Shown here: positions 39,693-52,200 of the stretch, one piece after another
Layout: each line of letters starts with the position of its first letter
How positions within the stretch are numbered: position 1 is the first letter of the stretch
Assembly (NCBI RefSeq): GCF_004027225.2
Contig: NC_044277.2
Location: 87,494,283 to 87,558,282, forward strand
DNA: 64,000 bases
Direction: 5' to 3'
Source of the DNA: Strigops habroptila
Lineage: Eukaryota; Chordata; Aves; Psittaciformes; Psittacidae
Made by a program: the position numbers and the translations under genes
Notes under the pieces: generated by a model
What the model was told of the DNA's origin: nothing
The model's database searches: none
Seen by the model: only the letters and a program-made list of their open reading frames with translations

Positions 39693-40240
39693 TCGCTGAT
39701 GTTTTTGGGATAACCAGCCGTGAACCGGCGGCACAAACGCCCGTTCCCAGCCCAGGGGAGGGCTTCCAGGGTTTTCAAGGCTTCTGGCGTCAGGCAGCCA
39801 GTCCCCGCGCCGGAACCTGAAGGAGGGCGCGGGTCGGCCCCGCCTCGCTTCCGAGCCCTCGCTCACTCTCGGTGCTTCCAGTCCCTCTGCCGGCGCCGTA
39901 GGGCACCGCGCCGCCGCCATCGCCATGGATTACCGGGCGCTCGCCATGAGCCAGGCCGTGCCCGGGCAGTTTGATGATGCGGAGTGCTCCGACGGGTAGG
40001 AGGAGGCGGCGGGTGGCCGGGTGTTGGCCCCTGAGCGGGGGGGGGGGGGGCGCCGAGGTCGGACGGGCCTGGCTGTGGGGGCCCGAGCGGTTCCCGCAGG
40101 CCCTGCCAGAGCCGCCGGTGTGAGGCGCGGTTCGGGTGCCTCTGTCCCCAAGCGCGGCCGGCTACAGGCGCCGAGCGGGGAGGGGAGCGGCCCGGCAGAG
40201 GGGATGGGTGCGCTGCCCCAGGATGAGAGCATGGTTGAGG
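39693..40240 (+). promoter_or_regulatory. CpG island promoter of RIOK1
   Basis: CpG-dense block spanning the first exon and the start of intron 1. An ETS-type CTTCCG lies at 39848-39853. The ATG at 39925 has a strong Kozak context (CGCCATGG). A run of 13 G occurs at about 40038-40050 just inside intron 1. No TATA box is seen. Confidence 0.75.
39925..39995 (+). CDS. RIOK1: RIOK1 coding exon 1
   Basis: Residues 1-23 and two bases of 24: [20 protein letters not shown], matching the conserved vertebrate N-terminus. Donor GTAGGA at 39996 lies in the CpG island. Confidence 0.93.
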
Positions 40241-43200
40241 AGAGGCTGCGTGCTCGCTCTCAGCTCTTTCTCAGTTCCTTGTCATTTCTGCTTCATCTCT
40301 AAAGTGGGCAGACCCACCTGCGAGCTTGGGGTGGTGGAGGCGATCTCACCTTGGTGGTATTTGATTGTAACTGAACGTGCGAAACCGTATAAGAGAACAG
40401 TGCGTTGCTGAGGAGAGCAGATGGCTTTGATTCTTTTTGGAATTAAAGCTCATTTCCTGCTGGACTGAAAGCCTAGAGCTTTTTGTATTTGGCGGGGAGT
40501 GAATAAGGAATGGTCTTGTGTTATGGGTTCAAGCCATTTTGTTTCCAGTTTACGATTCATTTAATTAAATGTCACATGCCAGCAGAGAGTCTGCTTTGGG
40601 ATATACTTGTTCTGGCAGAAAAAAGTGATGTACTACAGACATTAAGGCGCGAGTAAGTCAAAATGGTTCATTTCTCCCACAGATTCTTTTTTAGATCTGT
40701 TTGGTTTAGGTAGGTTGTGCTGGTGTCCTGAATTACCAGGAGGTTGGCTGGCTGGCTGGTGAGATTTTGTGTGATACTTTGTCAGGTGGTAATCTGCTGC
40801 GGCAGCAAGCAGAGTGGTTCGTCTCTGGCGAAGGAGCCAGATGGCCTGATCCAATGTGTTCATCTGATTGGAATCAGAGGGATCTAAATATGTGTAACTA
40901 CAGAACAATTTAGAAGGCAGCACTGCTGTGGTGAAGAAGATCATTTAAATGTAGTCCATCGTTTAAAGGCAGTGACATCCTCATATATGCTTACTTGAAG
41001 ACAGGTGAAGTGAGAAACATCTCATGGAGAGCTAACCTTGTGAAATCATCTCTTGGGATAAATGTATGGAAATTCTGATGACTGTAACAATCATTTGTAC
41101 TTATGCAAACATCTGTATTTGTTTGAAGTGAATTTACACAAGACACAGAAATAGCTGAAGAAGGTGAGGTCACTAACTGCCAGTCACGCATGTGCGAAGA
41201 AGTTAATACTGAGGAAGGAGATGATGATGATGACAACGATGATGAAGAGGAAGATGAAGACTGGGACTGGGATGATGAAGTGGGAAGACTCACAAAGCAC
41301 CACAGTACTGCTGGTGGATGCAATCCACAGGTATGCTGAAGGGTATTTTGTGAGCATCAAGGGTGCCTGAGAGCAAAAAGGCATTGTTTTTCGTTAGCAT
41401 TGTGTTGAGCATAAATTCAAACAGAAGATTTTTCCTTGAGAGAATGTCCTTCCTTTGATTCTTGTTCCTCTGCCATGCCATGTGTATATATACGGTTTAG
41501 CTAGAGCTCTGCTTGATTTCCTTGTCTCAAACCCTGTTACTGGATTCTCTTTGTCACTGCAGTTTTCCTTCTGTTCCTTACCTTCCTCAACTTCCCTTTC
41601 TTTGCCTAGCCTCATCTCTACTGATTTTGCTTACCTTTTGATATTTATCCTCTGTGTTTTTGAGCATATTCCTCATTCTTTCTACTTAAGACCATACCTG
41701 CATGTCATTAGCTTTTCGTTTCTTCCTCTCATTTTTCTGCTCGTTTCTGTCTGCTGTTTCTTTTCATTTTACACATAGAAAAAGTATTAAAGTGAAAGAC
41801 TTGCAGCTCAATTTCCAGACTAAAAAGAACCCTGAATTGGGGCACTTTTTTGAATTTTAACTGATGTGGCACCTGTATTTTTATTTCCTGAATTAAGTAA
41901 CATCTGATGTTAATTCATTTCCTCACCTTTTCTGGTTTTCTTTCTTTAGCTCTAGGCATAGGCATTTGAGCTGACTAGCACCAGTGATATTGTCTGTATT
42001 TCAAAGGCCTGTTTAGAGAAGGCAACTTACATTAACAAATCCTTTGTTTCAGGCAAATAGACAGACCCCTAGCTGCTATTCAGCAAAAATATCTACCCCT
42101 ACAGACAAGGCTTTAAGGAAATTTGAACATAAAATTAATTTAGGTGAGTATGATTGCATTGTCTTCTTTTATGAAAACAGATACCTCTCTGTGATATTCT
42201 CAGACTAATTCTGCTTACTTTAAGCCAGAACTCACTGGAGTGAGTTAACAGTTGCCACACAGATGAAAACATGGGGTAGACTTCCTGTAATAAGCAAGGA
42301 GGCTGCTGTCCTAGCCAGTGTAATTTGGTGTTTATCATGTGATGGAAATGGCAGCTCAGCTCAGCCTGTTAGGCTGTTAGGGCTAGATGTGATTGGGGGC
42401 TTTTGACATGGTAGTAAGTAGAGGTTGTGTTTTCCTTTATAATGAAGTGGTTCTAAAATGAAGGTTCAAAAGAGTGGTGCTGGTATATGTAGCCAAATAC
42501 AGCAGCTTTTATACATTTAACAATTAATCAAACACCATTTTAAATACATCATGGGGGAAGAATCCTGGAGCCTGTTACTTACTCTTGAGAAGAATGGCAT
42601 TTGATTGTGATAAGAAAAAGGCAGAAAAATTTAATGGTGAGGTGTCATCACCATTAAATAATATCACCATTATGATATGGTGGCATTACATCTCCAGGTC
42701 TGTGGGACTGTCTCACTCACCTGTGTACACAGAGTGGAGAACTAGGTTAGCTTTGGTATGTAGCTAAGCTGCTGTGCTTGTTACAGAGAGCTCCACCTGT
42801 CTTTTAACATTGTCTTGTGGCATATCGGCTGGCCACAGAAATTACAGGGGCAATTCTGAATCTTCTCTGGGTTTTATTTTTATGTTTTTTAATTTCTTCT
42901 TATGTGTTTTTCAGATAAGTTAAATTTTGATGACTCTGTTATAAACAGAGTCACAGAAAAGTCTAGACAGAAGGAAGCAGACATGTGAGTATTGCTCATG
43001 GTTCTATTTTCAGTTAAATAACTTGGACCCAGAAGAGTAGTTCTTATTTCCTAGTGTCAACCTGAGTTTTGAATAAATTTGTTGAGAAAAACAAAATCTG
43101 TAAGCAGTTTGCATGCAGTTTGCCTTTTGGTCTTAAACCTTTTGGTTTCCTGATCAGTTGCCTGAATAATTCTAAAGTTTTGGTTCTTCTCTCGCTGCTG

Positions 43201-46200
43201 CTGGTAGCACATCTGATTGTATTGGTGTAGTAAGACAGAAGTGATGGGTATAATTCCTCTAGAAAAAGACTGCTTTATTGCTGATACTCCTGTTTCTAAA
43301 CAGAGGTCCTTAAGCAGTTGGGCTAAAAAGGTATTGGAAGCCTTTTGAAGGTTCCTCGTGATGATTTGGTGAGGGAAAAGTACTTCTTAAAATTTATTTT
43401 TAAGCCTGCAGCTTACAGCCCTAGGTTGTTAAAACATATACTGTTTTCTCCTGAATAAGCATAATTCAGAGGAGGCAAGAAGATACTACAAAAGTGAAGG
43501 GCACTGATGTTTATAGGTTTCTACCCCCCTACTCCCTCCCACCTGCAGGAGAAACCTTTGCTTTTGTATGAACTGAAAGCCTTACTTCTGGAGGTTGTCA
43601 TCTTATCTTTCATGGAGAATGTCATGTTTTACCCTGAAGTACTGAGCCCGTATGTGGGTTCGTATAATTTTATTTTCACTTTTGCTAGGTATCGAGTCAA
43701 AGACAAGTCAGACAGAGCAACAGTAGAACAGGTAAGTCTTTCATTCATCAAATTTATCTTTTGGCTGGAACAAATAATGTGGAATCGTGGAATCAATGGT
43801 GTTGTGTTTTAACCCCAGCTGGCAATGAAGTACCACACAGCTGCTTGCTTGCTCACTCCTCCTCCTCCTCCCCCTTAATGGGATGGGGAGGAGAATGGAA
43901 AAAGGTACAACCTGTGGTTTGAGATAAGAACAGTTTAATAATTGAAGTAAAATTAATTATAATAGAAATAATAATAACAATAACAATTAGGAAAAAGGAG
44001 AGGAAGAGGAATAAAATTTGGGAAGCACAAGTGATGCACCATACAACTGCTCACCACCTGCTGCCCAGCGTGTCCCTGAACAGTGGTTGGTGGCTCCCAG
44101 CCAGATTCCCCAGTTTAGATACTGAGCAGGATGATCTATGGTATGGAACATCCCTTTGACTTGTTCAGGTCAGGTGTCCTGGCTGTGCTCCCTCCTGGCT
44201 TCTTGTGCCTGTCCTCACTGGCAGAGCATGGGAAACTGAGAAGTTCTTTATTTAGAGTAAGTGCTACTTATTGACAGCTAGAACATTGGTGTGTTATCAG
44301 CATTATTCTCACGCTAAATCCAAAACACAGCCCTGTACCAGCTACTAGGAAAAAAGTTAACTCTATCCTAGCTGAAACAAGTTATCCTAAACAGATGTCT
44401 GTCGTCTTTGTTTCTTGTATGAAGGTTGTACTTGCTTCCATTAACATTTTTAGCTCATTTTTGTGCTTAGCATTGTGTTTTGCAAGGCAGAATTCCATCT
44501 TAAGCTCTTACTAAATTCCAAAGCACAATAAATAGATGCTGGGTTTGGGTTTTTTCTTCTTTAGCAAGAGACTGAAATCTTACTGGCTGAAGGCCAGATA
44601 GCTGCTCTATTTCAGTTATGGTAGCTGTGTATCAAGGGAGAACTTACTTTAACACATTGAATGCAACTGTGGGTGGGAAATTGTTCTCTTATGTCTCTTC
44701 TAGAGGTAGCTCAAGGACATATGCTTAGTTTAAAAAAAGTTAAAAAGTAATCATGTTGAAAGAGAAAGTGAAGTATCATTCCAGAATCGTGGGAAAATTC
44801 GGAGTGGTTGCTGTTTGGATTATCATTTGGTCCTTAAGAGTAGTCTGATGCTGTGGGTCTTTGAATATGGTGCTAAGACTGGACTGTATTATTAGGTTTT
44901 CTGCTCTTCAAAGACACCGATTGTGCTGACTATTCTGTATTAAATTTGAGGTGTTGGATCCAAGGACCCGGATGATTCTGTTCAAGATGCTAACTAGAGG
45001 TGTCATATCAGAAATCAATGGCTGCATCAGCACAGGGAAAGAAGTAAGTTTTATTACAAATGATGTAATAGTCTATTCTCAGCAAGCTAGGGAGAAGCTT
45101 ATGTTGCTCAGAAGATGAAAGATGAAATACGTGGGTTTAGCACTATTTTTTCTTTCTTTGTGTTGCTTGATTGGTAGGAAGTTATGTTAAGATAAAATGC
45201 AATTTATATTATAGAAAACAAGTTTCCCCAAGTATGAAAGATTTCTCAGAATACTTAAATGTTATATTTGTGGATCTTGTTAATTGTATGCTACAGCTGA
45301 AATTTTTGGATGATTATGCGAATGCGTACAGATGATATTAAACAGTGCATGAAAAAACATACGAAGCCGGGTAGTTTTTTCTTCATGCGAGACTCTCTTG
45401 CATGCAGATCAGACCAGCTCCATGTGTCAGCAGATGTCGAAGTATCTAAATGGTGTGACAAAATTCTGTTTAAAATACTATTAAATCTTCATTGCTTTTA
45501 CAAAATGAGCATGTTTGTGTGCTGTTATTGTCAAGTAATATTGCTGATAACTAAAACCAGATCACAAATTTCCAAGAAAATTAATAAATCAGTCTTAGAA
45601 TGCTTGGCCACCTGGGCTGATCTGCTTTTCTTCCAAGTCCTTGGATGCTGATTAAAGGCATACTTCCACTCTGTGTAGAGGTGTCAACATGAGATATTTG
45701 CGCTATGCTTTAGAGCCAAAGTAGTGCAGAAGCTCAAATTAACCCTTTGCCCACGAGCTTGTTTCAGTCTCTAAAATGAGAACGAGGTGGCGTTTTCTTG
45801 TGCATTGTTGTTTTTGTCCCATATGCATTATCACACCCCTACCCAGTCTGCTGTACTTCCTGTAAGCTGCCTCTGGTAGAAAGAGAGATTGCCTTTGTGC
45901 ACTCAGCTGGGTGCTGTATAGAGGCTGGGGTGAGATCAGATCTTTTTATCAGATCTTTTCCAGGTGTCAGAAAGAGAAAAGGAGAGGTTATGTTGGTTTA
46001 AAGAGTTTTTATTTAATGTTATTTCTTGTCTTTATAACCTGATAGGCTAATGTATATCATGCCAGTACTGCAAATGGAGAGAACAGAGCAATAAAGATTT
46101 ACAAAACATCTATCCTGATGTTTAAAGATCGGGATAAATATGTGAGCGGTGAATTCAGGTGAGTTGATTCCTGCCTGGTTTTACTGGGGAAGAGGCATTG

Positions 46201-49200
46201 TTTGAAAGGTGGTAAAGTCACTGGTGCTCATGCTGCATTGTTCGGCTAAGGGTCCCTGTTGTCTTTTACTTCTTTATTTAAAGATTTCGTCATGGATATT
46301 GTAAAGGCAACCCAAGAAAAATGGTGAAGACGTGGGCTGAAAAAGAAATGAGGAATTTAATAAGGTGATTATTCCAGTTTTTATTTCAGCATGAGAAGGT
46401 AACTGAAACTTTTAAGTTTATAGGAGGTACTCTCCTATTGCCGGACTGCAGCTGTCTCTACCTTCTAGGGTGTCTGGAGTATTCAGAAAGTGTCTTAAGC
46501 TTCCCTGTGGGAGAGAAAAGAAAGGGGAGGGAGGAATAAAGATACTCTTTTGTCTTGCTCCAGGCTTTTCAATGTCTGAACTCCCTGTCTGACATGACTG
46601 AAAAGTGAGGAAAAGCTAGAAATAGCTGCTGCTGAGTAATGGCATGCTGCATGATATAGGTTAATCTAGTATTAACCTGAACTGTGTAAAGATTCTTTGT
46701 GTGACACAGGAGTGCTTAGAGAAGGGTCAGAGTGAGAATGGTTGTGGCTTTTTTTCATTTCCTAGTTGTTCTTCACAAATGAGAGTTGCCTGAGTAAAGG
46801 AGCTCTTACTGTGTCTTATGTTTAAAGCAACAGAGTTCCTATAGGCACAAGTGCAGTGCAAATAGTAGAGTTGGTTTCAGTTTTCTGTGGCTTTGTTCCT
46901 GTGTTACAGGTTGAGTACAGCCCAGATACCTTGCCCAGAGCCAATTATGCTAAGAAGTCATGTGCTTCTCATGGGCTTTATTGGTAAAGGTGATAGGTAA
47001 GTAACCTAAAAAAATCAAATATTTATTAGTAGCTTTCCTCAAAGGTTTATTAAAACCAAACCAACCAATCCTCTGGCTTTACCTACTATTACTTTAGGCC
47101 TGTAAAATTAACATGTTACACCTACATGTGCATGTAACTTTCAGAATACCCAGACATTTGCCAGCTACTACTGCAGACAATCTACGTGATTCTGAAGCCT
47201 TGGCTGTGTGCAGAATGAATTAGTAAATTAGCTTACTCAGAGATTAAGGCTGGAAAGGCTTGCTAATCATAAATGAAGGTAGCTCATCATTTTGTAGTAC
47301 AAACATTTATGTGGCATGGTCCAAATTAGCTCACAGAACAGAGCTCCAGTATCTTTGGCAAGCATATACCATGCTTTGTTGCCCTTCATGGTTGCTCCAT
47401 GCACTTAGCTGCTCATACTGACTTGCTTAACACAGTAAGCAGGGGGATCAGGTACAGAAACTAAAGCATGTGCAGCTGGGATGAAGAAGGAAAAATTATT
47501 CACTTTCTGTTATTTGTGTTGTAATTTCAAGGCCTGCTCCTCTGCTGAAGAATGCTCAGTTATCCGACTCCAAAGTCCGGGAGCTGTACCTGCAGATCAT
47601 CCAGTACATGAGAAGAATGTACCAAGATGCCAGACTTGTTCATGCAGATCTCAGTGAATTTAATATGCTGTATGTTTCTAAACTGTGCTCCAAGTTGTGA
47701 CATCTAAAATGTATGCATTGGCAACCTCTATGTGAGAGTACTAATCTACCTCTAAGGGAGGGTGGGGTCCCTTTTGTGACTGGGTTTTGTAACTTTATTA
47801 ATTATGTAGCTTTTAACCCAGATCTGAGCTTTCTCTGTTTAAAAAACCCCAAAAAACCTCAAAACACCAAAACAAAACAAAAAACCAAAAAACAACCAAC
47901 CATCAAACAAACACCCCCCCCAAACCCCCCCCCCCCAAACTCCAAACAAACAAAGAGGAAAAAAGAAAGCCAAAAACCAACAAGCCACAACCCCATCACG
48001 AACAAAAAACCCTCAACTAGAGAACAAATTAGTAAGGTACCTTTATTTTTCTTTTTTCTCCCACTACCCATAACACTGCTTTTTGCGTTCATGGGAAGAT
48101 TATTTCTTTAAAGTTTAATAATACGGCTCATGTAGAGGAGGGAAAGGTTTGACCCAAAAAAGCCATTTTGGTTCTAGTATGTGAGGTGTATGTTAGAGAA
48201 ATATGTTAAGATTGCTGATTCTTAAGTTTGAAGCACAGTTTGTTCCGAGCCCCTTTATAATCTCCCATATAACAGTGGCAGAGTTAGTGCAGCTCTGTAT
48301 GTGTTGGTTTTTTTGGGGGGGTTTGTTTGCAGGTACCACAGTGGGGACGTGTACATCATTGATGTGTCTCAGGCTGTGGAACATGACCACCCACATGCAC
48401 TGGAGTTCCTGCGAAAGGATTGTGCCAACGTTAATGGTGAGTGGGCTGCACTTCAGCTCTGGTTCTGATAGCTGGTTTATTTAGGAAGGTGAACTGTGTT
48501 CACCTATGTTCTTTCAGGTATAACTAGCTGTAGAGGCTGTCAAGCTTCCATTAAAATACTTCCTCTCCTAGCTTCTCATGACTTCCTCAGGGAGCAGTGT
48601 ACTGTGCCGAGTTCAGAAGAGTGGAGCCTATGCTGCCAGAAACCATCTGGCCAAAATGAGCTCCATCACTGGCAGCGTTCAAGGCCAGGTTGGACAGACC
48701 CTTGGGCGACATAGTCTAGTGTGAGGAGTTGTTGCCCATGGCAGGGGGGTTGGAACTAGATATCTTAAGGTCCTTTCCAACCGAAACCATTCTATGATCT
48801 CAAAAGTATGATAGATCCGAGATCAGTCCCAGTGTGCAGCAGCGCCCACCCCGTTTTTAACTTCCCTTACTTAAAGGACTGTGCAGACTTACTGATGTGT
48901 TTCTTTCTGTGATGGAATCCACATCTGGAATTCCTCAGCTGGCAAGAAGTTACCATGTGTTATAAAGTTCCTTGCACTTACTTGTCCAGGTCAGATGAGA
49001 GGATCAAGGCATGGAGTAATTTATTACAGATGTTATCACTTGTCATAGTATTTTGATAAATAAGGTACCTTCATGGTATTTTTCTCTGGAAAATTTGGTC
49101 TTCCTGTGTGAATATGCATGTTGTGTAACAGACACATACCTGCTAGGGTGTGTTTCTCCCTGAGAGCAAGAAATCTGTCCCTGCGGGCTGCTTTTGTCCC

Positions 49201-52200
49201 CCCATTCTTTTCACGTTGACTTCTTTTCTAATTTTTCAGAGACTCTTGAAAGCCTGTGGAGGTAGAGCTGTGTGCGTTTTGATGCTCTGTGTTTGTTGAT
49301 AACCAGTACGCTAGCTTGTCCTTAATCCTTTTCTGGTCATGGATTTCTAATAATGCCCTTCTGGTTCAGATACTTGCATCTTTGCTCTTTTTTGTGTCTT
49401 TTAGCTTGTTCTCACTAGTATTCTGGTGCCTCAGTGAGCTGCAGTGGTTTTGGTGTTTTGTTTTCTGTCACTGCAACTTTCTCTGTGTAGTCCTCCTACA
49501 GAGACTGAGAAACACCTTGCTTTATGCTCTGCCCTAGCTGTGGTCATTGCAAAGACTTGTGGTGCCATGGGCACAGAAAGTTGCTCCAAACTAAATCCTT
49601 TTTTTGTTCTTTCTATGATCAATTTTTCATGGTGAGAAATCTTCTGGGAACTTTAGTAGGATACGCTTATTAAGCAGTACACAGTATCTTTCACTTCTGT
49701 CTTTTAGTACAGAAGTGCAGCCTCCGAATTTGGTTGTGCTTGACGCAAGGAATCAATTCTGAGTGTATTATTGAGGAAAAATCTAATACGTTAATGTCTT
49801 CCCTTTTAGGTAGATCATAATAAGGTTGTGCTGTGTTTCATCTCAAAAATGAACAGTTTTATTTCAGATGGCCAAGAGTCATCTGATAACTAAACCCAGT
49901 ATGATGCAGTACATGCTGCTGAGACTTTCCCAAGTCATCAGGGTCGCTGGCTTGCTATAACTGTCACTTTAACATCACAGCTGCATATATTACATGTAAT
50001 TACTTACGGTGTTTGTCTCTGCCCTTGTTTTCTGGTAGACTTTTTCCAGAAGCACAATGTTGCAGTGATGACTGTGAGGGAGCTGTTTGAGTTTATTACT
50101 GATCCTTCTATCACAAGCGAGAATATTGATGACTATCTGTCTAAGGTAAGGCCTTGTTGCTTATGTAGGAAGACTTGAACAATAAAATCAGACCTAGTTC
50201 AAGCTCTTTCATGTCGTTTACTCTACGTCCTGCTGTTGAAGGAGGCTGGACATCACATTATGCTGATCGTGTGCAAAAATGCATACAGGTTTTTTCTATT
50301 TATACCATTATAGGATGTCATCACTTTCATTCATTTTCTCAAAATGTCTGATCATGAAAACTCAAGTGGCTGTTTCAGGTGCTTTAAATTAGTTCTTTTG
50401 GCAACAAGAAGCTCTGCAGAAATATAACCATGCTTATATAGAGAATGGGGGTAAAAATGCAGATTTGAGCAGGGTGGGCTGAGGGAGGAAGGGAGTGACT
50501 CAGGGCAGTGTTAGTCCAAGGTACATGATCTTGCTAGCCAAATTTAGCAGCTGGCAAAACACACTGATTTCAGGCGGTGGTAAACCCTCCTGCTAGCAGC
50601 ACCCATGTATTTGATCTGTGGCTGTCAATCTTCTGCTCCCAGTTAGATGTTTCATTAAAAAGGGGGACCGTGTGTTTGAGGGAGCTTTTTAAATTAACAC
50701 AAGAGAAATGGGGAACACATATGCCATGGTCAGAGTGGAGATTTGATGTGTCCTTTCTGGTCAAGACCACGTGAGTGTGGTCAAAATACCAGTACGGTGT
50801 GGGGTTTTCCAGATGCTCTGTACTTTCTGTCGTGTTGGGGGTTGAACGAGACAGAGCTGTGCTGTGTGGTTCTGCTTACTTGTGATCCTCTTGCCTGCTC
50901 CATGTGTGTGAGAAGAGCCAAGTTCCAGGACCGAACGCTGCTCCTTGGGCTGGTATGTCCTGCAGTCATGCTGGGCCTGCTATAATTTCGTCCAGGAGGA
51001 ACAGCAAGCATGTTTTCCCTCTTAATGAAGCAGATCTGCAGCTTCAAGTGCGCTTCGCAGAAACGTTGTTTACCATTAGGTGTCGCTCAGGACATTGCCA
51101 TAGGGAAGGCTGGAGTATCTGTGAGTGAAGCATGGATAGAAAACAGGGAGAAACACAGATGGGAATGGTTAGCTGGCTTAAGTGGTGCGATTCTGGAGTG
51201 ATATCTTCATATTGTTTTATGTTTCTTTAGGCAATGGAAATAGCATCGAAAAGAACAGAGGAGGAAAGATCCAGTCAAGATAAAGTGGATGAGGAAGTAA
51301 GGATTTTTGCTACGAAATTAATATTAACCTTGCTTTTTCTAAACAATGAAAAGTGTTCTATTTGGCAAAGTGTACAGTTGATAAGTAAAACATTGTTTGT
51401 GATACTGAGATGTCTTGAGCTAGTTGAGATGTGAGGCATTAAGGGATGCCATGTGTAAAACCTGACAGTGATAAGGTTTTAGAAGGCAAATACTCCATTT
51501 CCTAAACCAGTGTTTGCTTGAAGCTAGGTCCTTTGATGTATCTTCCAGTTCAGGTTCACTTAACAAAAAAACTAAGTGGAAAGGTGGTTTTAGACCAGTA
51601 ATACAGAAGCAGGATGTTTGGATGTGTGCATTGACCAAATTGCCTACCTAGCTCCAGTCCCAGTCTAATTCAGTTCTTCCATGTACTGATTCTCTCTCTT
51701 GCTTTTACAGTAAGTGAAGCCATTTCAAGTCCGTTCCAGAAAACTGCTAATGTTCTGGAAAGGCTTGATGTAAAGCAAACCAATTTCTATCTCAGTCTTA
51801 TATATCTGTTCCAGAAGTTATCCACCTTCCTCCCAACCCAACAAAAAAACCCCACAACAACATAACAAACAAACAGGAGAAACAAACAAACCCCCACCAA
51901 GCAACTCTGTGTTGAGCAGAGTTTCTGTTGCCGAGAACCTATTTGTACTGGTTTACATGGAGTTTATCTTTGGAGTCAATACTACTTGATTTATCAGAAA
52001 CTTTTCTTTTTCTCTTGGAGCTCTTTAGGTTTTACTAAATGCTGCTGGCTCAGACTTGGCCAGTGAAAGATTTTTTGTTTGCTTGTTTGTTTCCTAAGAT
52101 ATCCTCAGCATACAACTTCTGCACTCTAGGGTCAGATGCTAGTGTTTTGCTGCAAGCCCATCTTTTGCAAACCAATTATTCCTTTGCTTATATAAAGGTA

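Noticed and set aside
43360-43372. C-box-like TGATGAT in RIOK1 introns (also near 55640) as possible box C/D snoRNAs
   Set aside because: No CTGA D box at a suitable distance and no terminal stem.
45310-45651. 113-codon frame in RIOK1 intron 6
   Set aside because: No splice sites or family resemblance; it lies between two well-defined RIOK1 exons.
47671-47680. Later donor GTTTCT for RIOK1 exon 10
   Set aside because: It is weaker than GTATGT at 47670 and would break the reading frame into exon 11.
47713-48111. 132-codon frame rich in Lys, Pro, Asn and Thr
   Set aside because: It is produced by the A/C low-complexity tract in RIOK1 intron 10.
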